Part shown: positions 1 to 6,413 of the stretch, piece after piece
How the letters are laid out: each line of letters opens with the position of its first letter
How positions within the stretch are numbered: the stretch's first letter is position 1
Translations under genes and position numbers: made by a program
The notes under the pieces: generated by a model
The model's input: the letters and a program-made list of their open reading frames with translations, nothing else
What the model was told of the DNA's origin: nothing
The model's database searches: none
Source: Chloroflexota bacterium
GTDB lineage: Bacteria > Chloroflexota > Anaerolineae > UBA4142
Direction: 5' to 3'
Length of the DNA stretch: 42,143 bases
Assembly (NCBI GenBank): GCA_016223105.1
Contig: JACRPR010000019.1
Span: 1-42,143 of the forward strand

Positions 1-566
1 TACCCGCCGACGAACGCGGTGCTGACATTATTCACTTTGGCAATCGTCGGTGAATGTCCGAGCGGCAGTTCCGTCGGATAAACCCAGTCCACATTTCCAT
101 TCGACGCGTTCAGCGCGTACAACCCGCGCGCGGTCGAAACGTAAATTTTTCCGTTCGCGGCAACCGGTTGAATTTTGTACGAGATGTAAGGTTCGATGGG
201 GCGATACCATTGAATGCCCAAACCGCCGCGTACTTCTTCCGGCGTCCACGACGTGCGTTGTGGATTCGCGGCGAGCATCGCCCATTCCGCGCCGGTGCCG
301 CCGGAGTACGGCGTTGCCGTCGGCAAGGGAGTGGGTCCCGGTGTTTTGGTTGGAGTGGCGGTTGGCAAAGGTGGCGCCGGCGCGCGGACAATCATTGGCA
401 CGAAAATTTGATTGCCGGCTTGCGGCGCGCGCGCTTGATTCGATTCCGCGCGCGCGATCAAGGTTGGCTCAGCCGTGTTCGCGTTCGCGCCGGGCAATAC
501 CGCTAATCCGCTCAACACGAGCGCGCCGATCACAAAAAAAATCCGCATAGTTCTTGAATTCAACAT
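1..566 (-). CDS. PQQ-type beta-propeller surface protein, N-terminal part (cut by window edge)
   Basis: The reading frame enters from the left edge and begins at an ATG at 566, so about 188 N-terminal residues are visible. The start is supported by a GAGGGG ribosome-binding site a few bases upstream; a second in-frame ATG lies at 548. The protein opens with a hydrophobic signal peptide (MRIFFVIGALVLSGLAVLPG), then a Pro/Thr-rich linker (PTATPTKTPGPTPLPTATP) typical of exported proteins in this kind of genome. A region follows reading EWAMLAANPQRTSW, ending in GKIYVSTARGLYALNASNGNVDW, which is the characteristic blade of PQQ/BamB-like beta-propellers. The protein is probably secreted or surface bound. 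Its substrate is unknown and the rest of the propeller lies outside the window. Confidence 0.8.
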   Translation of the reverse strand, partial: MLNSRTMRIFFVIGALVLSGLAVLPGANANTAEPTLIARAESNQARAPQAGNQIFVPMIVRAPAPPLPTATPTKTPGPTPLPTATPYSGGTGAEWAMLAANPQRTSWTPEEVRGGLGIQWYRPIEPYISYKIQPVAANGKIYVSTARGLYALNASNGNVDWVYPTELPLGHSPTIAKVNNVSTAFVGG

Positions 567-961
567 TGGCAACCCCTCGCTTTTTTGGGCGCGCCCGCGA
601 TCAGCGTGGGCGCGCGGGAAATGAAAATTAAAAATCATCAAGCAAGACCTGCCAGGTCGTACATTGCTTGTATTCGGGCGGATGGGATAGATTGTGCGAT
701 GGTAAGTGAGAAAGAGGAAGGTCGGAGTGTTGAACGATCCGCTTGATGACGAGACATCCGCAAGTGCTTGGGACATCTTGCCAGCGAAAGCGTCTTTGCC
801 TTCAAGGCATGCCAACGTGGGACACCAAAACCTGACGCCATCATTATTCAAGATCTTGCGCGCGGCGTCCATAGCCAAATGGGGTCATTGACAGAAAGAC
901 GCGCGAAAATTTGCGATTTCTTTATGCGCTGGGTCATAGATTCTGCTACAATGCGCGCACT
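567..961. other. Intergenic region between divergent genes
   Basis: No convincing gene was found here. The region holds a short inverted repeat (GCGCGCCC at 589-596 with GGGCGCGC at 608-615), which would form a hairpin in the 5' leader of the minus-strand propeller gene, and a small palindrome GACCTGCCAGGTC at 646-658. Short frames on the plus strand (706-891 and 768-1004) show no recognisable protein pattern. The right end carries the extended -10 promoter of the flavin reductase. Confidence 0.5.
944..952 (+). promoter_or_regulatory. Extended -10 promoter for the flavin reductase
   Basis: TGCTACAAT at 944-952 is an extended -10 element. No good -35 is seen at the usual distance. Transcription would begin around 958-962, so the ATG at 962 would be leaderless or nearly so, and no Shine-Dalgarno sequence precedes it. 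Confidence 0.4.
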
Positions 962-1501
962 ATGCTTGCTCTCAAACCAATTATGCCAATCCTCAATCAA
1001 TTGATCTCTGCCGATGCGCCAACCTTTCGCCAAGTGATGCGCCGCTTTGCAACCGGCGTTACGTTGCTCACCACGCGCGAGAGCGATCACGTTCACGGCA
1101 TGACCGCGAATTCATTCACGTCCGTCTCGCTCGATCCGTTGCTCGCGCTCGTTTGCATCAAAAAAAATAATGCGACGCACCAACACGTCGCGCAGACAAA
1201 AATTTTCGCGATCAACATTTTGAGCGCGGCGCACATCGAGATCGCCAAACGTTTCGCGCATCAAGTTCCGCAACCGCCCGATCCATTTTTCGATCTCGCG
1301 TATCATTCCGCCGCGACCGGCGCGCCGATTCTCGATGATTGCATCGCGTATCTCGATTGTCGCGTCGTTGCCGCGCACTCTGCCGGCGACCATACGATCT
1401 TTATCGGCGAGGTGCACGCGCTCGGCTTTGGCACGGCGCGCGCGGCGCGTCCGTTGATCTGGCTCGATGGGAAATACGTTTCGCTTTCGGAATCCCAATG
1501 A
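962..1501 (+). CDS. Flavin reductase domain protein (FMN-binding, NADH:flavin oxidoreductase type)
   Basis: This is a member of the flavin_reductase-like (DIM6/NTAB) split-barrel family, soluble FMN/FAD-binding proteins that supply reduced flavin or act as small oxidoreductases. The core reads FRQVMRRFATGVTLLTT, then HGMTANSFTSVSLDPLLALV, the family's flavin-phosphate-binding signature. Later segments ILDDCIAYLDCRVV and GDHTIFIGEVHAL match the conserved C-terminal strands. About 179 residues is normal. I chose ATG 962, just downstream of an extended -10; an alternative start is ATG 983 (MPILNQL). The stop overlaps the next start by four bases (ATGA at 1498-1501), so it is probably translationally coupled to the thioredoxin-like gene, which suggests a small redox operon. 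Confidence 0.85.
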   Translation: MLALKPIMPILNQLISADAPTFRQVMRRFATGVTLLTTRESDHVHGMTANSFTSVSLDPLLALVCIKKNNATHQHVAQTKIFAINILSAAHIEIAKRFAHQVPQPPDPFFDLAYHSAATGAPILDDCIAYLDCRVVAAHSAGDHTIFIGEVHALGFGTARAARPLIWLDGKYVSLSESQ

Positions 1502-1992
1502 CGCCCGCGCAACTCCTCAATCAAAACTCGTACCTGTTTGCCGCGCTCGTGATCTTGATGATTGCGTTCGCGATTGTGGTTGCGCGATTTCGTCAAACGC
1601 GATTCGCGTGGCTCGCGTTGATCGCGCTCGTCGCGATCTTGATCGCGGGCAATCGCGCGTTCAGTCGCGGCGCGAGTGAAATCGAGAGCAGTGCCGCGTT
1701 CGACGCATTGCTTGCCGCGCCTCAACCGGTCGTGCTCGAATTTTATTCCGATTACTGACTCGCGTGTATGTCGGCAAAACCCGTCGTGGACGGGTTGCGT
1801 GATCAATATGCCCAACGCGTGCGTGTGGTGCGTGTGGATGTTACCACGCCGCTTGGACGCGACCTGGGCGCGCGGTACAATTTTGTTTTCACGCCGTACT
1901 TTGTCGGGCTCGATGCGCGCGGCGCGGTCGTGTGGCAACAACGCGGCAAACCGCCATCGCCGGCAATGCTCGACCAACTTGCATCACCTTGA
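1498..1992 (+). CDS. Candidate selenoprotein: membrane-anchored thioredoxin-like protein with in-frame UGA
   Basis: An ATG overlapping the previous stop begins a frame with two membrane segments (about residues 12-29 and 36-51) and then a thioredoxin fold: VVLEFYSDY, a UGA at 1756-1758 (residue 87), then LACMSAKPVVDGL and a possible cis-proline at 133 (FVFTPYF). The UGA sits exactly where the first cysteine of the CxxC redox motif belongs, giving U-L-A-C. The same frame continues to a stop at 1990-1992 and keeps the rest of the fold, so this reads as one gene of 164 residues rather than two. A strong hairpin starts 15-19 bases after the UGA (see 1774-1798), fitting a bacterial SECIS. In the family, Sec or Cys at this position attacks disulfides. 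The alternative is a Cys-to-stop point mutation or sequencing error. Confidence 0.62.
1774..1798 (+). promoter_or_regulatory. bSECIS-like hairpin downstream of in-frame UGA
   Basis: AACCCGTC (1778-1785), loop GTG (1786-1788) and GACGGGTT (1789-1796) form a perfect 8-bp stem. It is extended by GC/GC (1774-1775 with 1797-1798) across an AA bulge. The loop begins with G and lies 27 bases after the UGA. This matches the general description of bacterial SECIS elements: a short apical loop with G in its first positions, close behind the UGA. The fold is read directly; its function is inferred. Confidence 0.55.
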
Positions 1993-1998
1993 ACATCG

Positions 1999-2040
1999 AA
2001 AACTGTTCACCGTTCACTGTTCACTGTTCACTGTTCACTG
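1999..2040 (+). repeat. Tandem GTTCACT simple repeat
   Basis: Between two plus-strand genes, the 7-base unit GTTCACT (first copy GTTCACC) is repeated about five times. A looser, related ACTGTTGACTGT-type stretch lies at 33697-33730. No coding or regulatory role is apparent. Confidence 0.8.
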
Positions 2041-2049
2041 AATACTGAA

Positions 2050-2955
2050 ATGCGAATTCTCTTAATTTTCTTCGACGGCTGGGGCTTGGGCGCGAACGAC
2101 GCGGCGACGAATCCATTTATCACCGCGCCGATGCCGACATTTCGCGCCTTGTTCGGCGGCGCGATGCCGACGAATGACAACGGGCATTTCAATTCCGCGC
2201 GCGCGACGCTCGTGCCGACGGATGCGACGCTCGGCGTCCCAGGTTTGCCGCAAAGCGCGACCGGGCAAACGACGATTTTCACCGGCATCAACGCGCCGCG
2301 CGCGATTGGCGAACATTTGGGACCCTATGCAAATCCGGCATTGCGCGAAATTCTCGCGCGTGGAAATATCTTTACGCGCTTGGTCGCCGCGCAACACGCG
2401 GTCGCGTTCGCGAACGCGTATCCGCCATTTTTTTTCGACCGACTCGCGCGCAACAAAGCGCGCCGTTCAGCGACCGCGCATGCGGTCGGCGCGGCAGGCG
2501 TGCGCTATCGCGATATTGACGATTTGCGTGAAGGGCGCGCAGTCAGCGCATTCGTCACGAATCAACTTTGGCGCGAGCACGGCGCGGATGTGCCGCTCAT
2601 CACCGCGCGCACTGCCGGGCAAAATCTCGCGCGCCTCGCGAACGATCACGCGTTCACCGTCTTTGAATATTTTCTGACCGATTCGGCTGGGCACAAGGGC
2701 AAACCAGAATTGACCGCGCGTGTGCTGGCTGAAGTGGACGAACTGTTGCGCGGGGTGATCGAGGGATTTAATTCAGAGGATTCGCTCATTCTCACGACGA
2801 GCGATCACGGCAATCTTGAAGACACCTCCGTCAAGGGGCACACGCTCAACCCGGTGCCGACCGTGTTGATTGGCGCGGCGCGCGAGAAAATCGCGTCGCG
2901 CATCCACTCGCTCGCCGACATCGCGCCGGCGATTGAAGCGTTTTTGAAAACGTAG
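2050..2955 (+). CDS. iPGM/alkaline-phosphatase-superfamily metalloenzyme
   Basis: This 301-residue protein begins [13 protein letters not shown]9 of the DGWG motif is a metal ligand of the phosphoglycerate mutase/alkaline phosphatase superfamily. SATGQT at residues 69-74 occupies the nucleophile position, and SDHGN around residues 250-254 is the C-terminal metal-binding motif. It is much shorter than a real cofactor-independent phosphoglycerate mutase (about 510 residues) and lacks that enzyme's inserted domain, so it is more likely a stand-alone phosphotransferase or phosphatase of unknown substrate. Its stop codon lies inside a palindromic repeat. Confidence 0.8.
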   Translation: MRILLIFFDGWGLGANDAATNPFITAPMPTFRALFGGAMPTNDNGHFNSARATLVPTDATLGVPGLPQSATGQTTIFTGINAPRAIGEHLGPYANPALREILARGNIFTRLVAAQHAVAFANAYPPFFFDRLARNKARRSATAHAVGAAGVRYRDIDDLREGRAVSAFVTNQLWREHGADVPLITARTAGQNLARLANDHAFTVFEYFLTDSAGHKGKPELTARVLAEVDELLRGVIEGFNSEDSLILTTSDHGNLEDTSVKGHTLNPVPTVLIGAAREKIASRIHSLADIAPAIEAFLKT

Positions 2956-2994
2956 GGGCGCCCCTGTGTGGTCACCCGTGTATGATCGCCCCTA
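2953..2994. repeat. Palindromic repeat (TAGGGGCG...CGCCCCTA) between convergent genes
   Basis: TAGGGGCG at 2953-2960 is mirrored by CGCCCCTA at 2987-2994. The TAG stop of the upstream gene is the first triplet of the repeat, and the minus-strand cyclase ends immediately after it. The 17715 palindrome shares the same GTAGGGGCG/CGCCCCTAC ends. It may act as a bidirectional transcription end, though no T-run follows. Confidence 0.65.
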
Positions 2995-2995
2995 G

Positions 2996-3637
2996 TTATT
3001 TTTCGATCAAGATCGCCCGCGCCGGACTGCCGTCGCCATTTTCCACGTTGAGCGGCAAGCACGCGAGCGTGTAATTTCCCGGCGCGATGTCGCGCAAATT
3101 CAACCCCTCGATTACGATCACTCCCGCGCCGAGCAAAGTGCGATGCGTCGCCGGTGCGCGCGCGTCAAACGCTTCCACGCTCAAATAATCAATCCCCACC
3201 AATTTTACTTTGCGCGCGACGAGCCAGCGCGCCGCGTCCGGCGCAAGCGCGATAAAATTTTTTTGAAAACCAGGACGAGCCCACAATTCCGAATTCCGCG
3301 TTTTGAACAACACGCGCGTCGCGCGGTGCGGAATCCGCGCGCGTTCCAAATCGCGCGCGGTGATGATCGTTTCGACGCGCGTCAAATCCACAACGCGCGC
3401 CGCGCCGTACAGCGTACGCAAATCGAGTTGGTCAATCGTTATGCCGCCGGGAATAAAGTGCGCCGGCGGATCAACGTGCGTGCCGGTGTGATTGCCGAAC
3501 GACCAGCGCGACACATTCGCCGCGTCGCCTTGCGCGATTTGCAAAATCGGTTCGATGCTCACCGCCGGATCGCCGGGATACGTCGGCATCGTTGGGGTGA
3601 TCGGAATTGAAATGTCGTAGCGCGGCGCGCCACGCAT
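2996..3637 (-). CDS. Cyclase family protein (kynurenine-formamidase-like metal hydrolase)
   Basis: This 213-residue protein carries the family signature HTGTHVDPPAH (H50, H54, D56, H60), the metal-binding motif of the cyclase/kynurenine formamidase (KynB-like) family. N-terminal YDISIPITPTMPTYPGDP is also typical. The start at ATG 3637 gives the expected N-terminus directly before the YDIS strand; the frame is open further upstream, but that extension runs into the opposing nitrilase fragment and looks non-native. The substrate is unknown. The gene is head-to-head with a truncated nitrilase whose missing 5' end lies exactly where this gene begins. Confidence 0.85.
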   Translation of the reverse strand: MRGAPRYDISIPITPTMPTYPGDPAVSIEPILQIAQGDAANVSRWSFGNHTGTHVDPPAHFIPGGITIDQLDLRTLYGAARVVDLTRVETIITARDLERARIPHRATRVLFKTRNSELWARPGFQKNFIALAPDAARWLVARKVKLVGIDYLSVEAFDARAPATHRTLLGAGVIVIEGLNLRDIAPGNYTLACLPLNVENGDGSPARAILIEK

Positions 3638-4248
3638 CTGCGCTCGATGCCGGATTGTTCGCGGAGATCGCGTGTCTCGCGCGCGAACATCACATCGCGA
3701 TTGTCGGTTCATTGCTCGAGGCGCGCGATCAGCGTTTTTACAACACCGCGACCTTTTACGATGCGCGCGGGAATCGCGCGAGCGTGTACCGCAAATTGCA
3801 TCTCGTCCCGATGTTCGACGAAGACAAGTATCTCGCGGGCGGTGATGACGCGCACGCGTTCGATTCCGATTTCGGCAAGGGCGCGCTCGCGGTCTGCTAC
3901 GATTTGCGTTTCCCCGAATTGTTCCGGCATTACGCGCTCGACGGCGCGCGCGTGATGTTCATTTCCGCCGAATGGCCCCAGGTTCGCATCGCGCATTGGC
4001 GCGCACTCGTTCCCGCGCGCGCGATTGAAAACCAGGTTTTTGTCGCCGCGACGAATTGTGTCGGCGAAACCGGTGGTGAATTGTTCGGCGGCGGCTCGAT
4101 GATCGTCAATCCCTGGGGCGAGGTGCTCGCGCAGATTGATCTCGCCGAGGTGGACGACGTGCGCGCCCGCGTGCCGGTATTTCGCGGGCGGCGCGCGGAT
4201 GTTTATCGGAAATGGGACGCGGATACAAAAATCACAAATCGGTTGTAG
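3607..4248 (+). pseudogene. Carbon-nitrogen hydrolase (nitrilase family), 5'-truncated
   Basis: From about 3650 the frame reads as a nitrilase-superfamily protein: GLFAEIACLAREHHIAIVGS, YRKLHLVPMFDEDKY (catalytic Lys) and GALAVCYDLRFPELFR (catalytic Cys in CYDLRFPE). The N-terminal 60-70 residues, including the strand with the catalytic Glu, are absent; the open frame starts only at a TTG at 3607 and overlaps the opposing cyclase by about 30 bases. With one of the three Glu-Lys-Cys residues missing, the product should be inactive, hence the pseudogene call. A rearrangement or an assembly join at about 3610-3650 would explain it. The C-terminus (NPWGEVLAQ) looks complete. Confidence 0.7.
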
Positions 4249-4274
4249 GATGATCCACGCGGAGGTTGAGAAAG

Positions 4275-4607
4275 ATGATCAAAAGTCCGGTGATAGTTTC
4301 AGATCAAAAAACGCTTGCCCGGGTTTTGAAGCAGGGCTTGTTTGTAACGATGCCCAAAGCGCGCTATGATGAATTGATCGGGCAAATCGAGTATTTGGAA
4401 CAAGTCATTGAGTCGCTCAAGCAAAAAATCCAAGACACGCGTTCATTTGAGGAAATCGTTGAGCAGTCCGAAGATATGCTCGATGAGCAATTGGCATCCA
4501 GCCCGGTTTTTCAAAAGCGTGTTGCCGAAGCGCGCGCGAATTATCTCGCGGGTAAGGGCGGCAATTGGAATGACCTGGGACGCCGACGCCGGCGGAAGCA
4601 ACGATGA
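4275..4607 (+). CDS. Putative antitoxin of a type II toxin-antitoxin pair
   Basis: ATG 4275 is preceded by GGAGG at 4261-4265, so it is preferred to the upstream TTG at 4266. The 110-residue product MIKSPVIVSDQKTLARVLKQ has a central coiled-coil-like helix (ELIGQIEYLEQVIESLKQKI) and a basic tail. I recognise no named antitoxin family. Its size, charge and four-base overlap (ATGA at 4604) with a RelE/ParE-fold gene make antitoxin the natural reading. Antitoxins of this kind usually also repress their own operon. Confidence 0.65.
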   Translation: MIKSPVIVSDQKTLARVLKQGLFVTMPKARYDELIGQIEYLEQVIESLKQKIQDTRSFEEIVEQSEDMLDEQLASSPVFQKRVAEARANYLAGKGGNWNDLGRRRRRKQR

Positions 4608-4894
4608 AACCGCTCGCCTACGCGATCCACTTTGCCGATCCGAGTGTAGCAAAAGTCGCGTTGCGTTTGCCGGACGCGATGTACGATCGCATCAACGAAG
4701 CGATTCAAACGCTCGGCGCAGAGCCGCGCGGTTTGAAAACCAAAAAACTACACGGCTTTCATCCCCCGCTCTATGAATTGCGCGTCCATCCCTATTGGGT
4801 GGTGTATGACGTGCACGATGAAACGCAGACGGTTGTGATCCTTGGAATAATTCATCGTAAAGACCTTGAAAAATTTTTGCGTCGAATGAGATGA
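4604..4894 (+). CDS. RelE/ParE-family toxin
   Basis: This 96-residue product shows the RelE/ParE fold: LPDAMYDRINEAIQTLGAEPRG, KKLHGFHPPLYELRVHPYWVVYDVHDETQTVVILGIIHRKDLEKFLRRMR. The core GLKTKKLHG...YELRV..YWVVYDV...TVVILGIIHRKD corresponds to the family's central sheet and C-terminal strand. RelE relatives cleave mRNA on the ribosome and ParE relatives poison gyrase; the sequence does not settle which. It overlaps the antitoxin gene (4604) and the CoaX start (4891) by four bases each, placing the pair at the head of a coupled transcript. Confidence 0.85.
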   Translation: MKPLAYAIHFADPSVAKVALRLPDAMYDRINEAIQTLGAEPRGLKTKKLHGFHPPLYELRVHPYWVVYDVHDETQTVVILGIIHRKDLEKFLRRMR

Positions 4895-5673
4895 GTATGA
4901 ACACCATTTTGCTTTTCGACATCGGCAACACACATATCGCGCTCGGCGCGTATCGCGGCGACGACCTGGTTTCGACCTGGCGCATCACGACGCGTGTCGA
5001 AGGCACGCCGGACGAGTACGCCGTAACTTTGCGCGCGCTCTTGCGCGAGAAAAACGCGAACGGGATCGCCTTCGACGGATGCGCGATCGCGTCCTCCGTG
5101 CCGCCGTTGATTTCGACGTTTGTTGAATTGTGCGAAAAACATTTGCATTTGAAACCGATTGTCGTCGGCGCGGGCGTGAAAACCGGGCTGAACATTCGCA
5201 CCGATTCGCCGCGCGAGGTCGGCGCGGATCGGATCGCGAACGCGGTCGCCGCGAAAAAATTGTACGGCGTCCCCGCGATCGTGATTGATTTTTCGCCGCT
5301 CGCGACGATCTTTGACGCGTTGAACGACGCGGGCGATTACATCGGCACCGCAATCGCGCCCGGCGTTGCGACTTCGGCGGAAGCATTGTTCGCGCACGCC
5401 GCGCAATTGCCGCGCGTTGAGTTGATCGCGCCCGCGACAAAAAGTCCCATCGGAAAAAATACGATCAGCGCGCTCCAAGCCGGTTTGGTGTACGGTTACG
5501 TCGCGCTCGTCGAGGGAATGATCGCGCGGATCAAAAAGGAATTGCCGCGCGCGCGCGTCATCGGCACCGGCGAAATGGTGAACCTGATCGCGCGCGAAAC
5601 GAACGCGCTGGATGTGGTGGATGAGGGCTTGACACTCAAAGGGTTGAAGTTGATCTACGAGATGAATGTATAG
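4891..5673 (+). CDS. coaX: Type III pantothenate kinase (CoaX-like), altered active-site motifs
   Basis: CoaX phosphorylates pantothenate in the first step of coenzyme A synthesis. This 260-residue protein has FDIGNTHIALGAY at the N-terminus (D10-x-G-N-T), GADRIANAV (G111-R114, with the catalytic-type Asp113), AIAPG and the C-terminal LTLKGLKLIYE. Two conserved stretches differ. The usual DFGTATTFD phosphate-binding motif reads DFSPLATIFD (133-142), one residue longer, and the usual TGG reads TGE (226-228). Fold identity is clear, but activity is uncertain. The start overlaps the toxin gene by four bases. Another start option is the ATG two codons downstream. Confidence 0.8.
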   Translation: MSMNTILLFDIGNTHIALGAYRGDDLVSTWRITTRVEGTPDEYAVTLRALLREKNANGIAFDGCAIASSVPPLISTFVELCEKHLHLKPIVVGAGVKTGLNIRTDSPREVGADRIANAVAAKKLYGVPAIVIDFSPLATIFDALNDAGDYIGTAIAPGVATSAEALFAHAAQLPRVELIAPATKSPIGKNTISALQAGLVYGYVALVEGMIARIKKELPRARVIGTGEMVNLIARETNALDVVDEGLTLKGLKLIYEMNV

Positions 5674-5691
5674 TCAACAAGGAGTGAAAAA

Positions 5692-6387
5692 ATGTTGAAT
5701 AATCTTCACGAAGTTGAAGTATTCTTTGGATGGATCGAAAAGAAAATAGAGGAAATTGACACAATAACGAATGAACCATTTCGAAGGATACTTCTTTTGG
5801 CGTTGTTGGATACATTGGCAAAATCTGCTTTTCCCAAAGATAAACCAGGTAAGCGCTTTGTGAAGCTGATAGATTCTTATTCTGGATGGCTTCACAGTGA
5901 TCGAGTATGCCTGATTCAGCTACGGTATCTCTTGGAAAGCCAAGTGCAGACTGAATGTGCCGATTTGAAGATTGAAGTCGAAATGCGTTTGGGGAAATGG
6001 CCGCCAAAGGGCATTGGAAGAATACCTTGGTCACGAGAGGTTGATCCAGAGTCTGTGGATTTGTGCGCTTTCAAAAAAGGGAGAGGCGCGGCTTTGATTG
6101 AAAAGGCGCGATATCCCTTCCTACTCTGGGAAATGCGTAACTTTGCGATCCACGAATTAAGAACAATTGGACTCGCTCTCCCAGATTCGGACGATTTCGA
6201 AGAGCCGTATTATTTTGCTCCTTTGAATCTTGAGACGTCATCACGTACGTGGGGGCTGAATTTTCCAACGAAGGTAATTTCCACAATCGTTTTGAATTGC
6301 TCGGAAAAGTTGAAATTGCATTTCGAGCAAAAGGGCATAAATCCTTTTAGGGATTTTACTGATGAACCTGGTTGGTATCTTCATTAG
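5692..6387 (+). CDS. Hypothetical protein
   Basis: A 231-residue protein with a good AAGGAG ribosome-binding site ahead of ATG 5692. I recognise no domain. The N-terminus is helical and acidic (EVEVFFGWIEKKIEEIDTITNEPFRRILLLALLDTLAKSAFP), followed by a Trp/Arg-rich middle and EMRNFAIHELRTIGLALP. The DNA is visibly A/T-richer and lacks the GCGC runs of the preceding genes, as does the first third of the next gene, which suggests joint acquisition. It ends just before the helicase gene and may belong to the same module. Confidence 0.7.
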   Translation: MLNNLHEVEVFFGWIEKKIEEIDTITNEPFRRILLLALLDTLAKSAFPKDKPGKRFVKLIDSYSGWLHSDRVCLIQLRYLLESQVQTECADLKIEVEMRLGKWPPKGIGRIPWSREVDPESVDLCAFKKGRGAALIEKARYPFLLWEMRNFAIHELRTIGLALPDSDDFEEPYYFAPLNLETSSRTWGLNFPTKVISTIVLNCSEKLKLHFEQKGINPFRDFTDEPGWYLH

Positions 6388-6413
6388 AAATCTATCGTCC
6401 AGGTATTACTACA

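Noticed and set aside
1756..1758. Simple pseudogene explanation for the UGA in the thioredoxin-like gene
   Set aside because: Not excluded, but placed second: the UGA is exactly at the redox Cys, the frame stays intact after it and a SECIS-like hairpin follows at a fitting distance.
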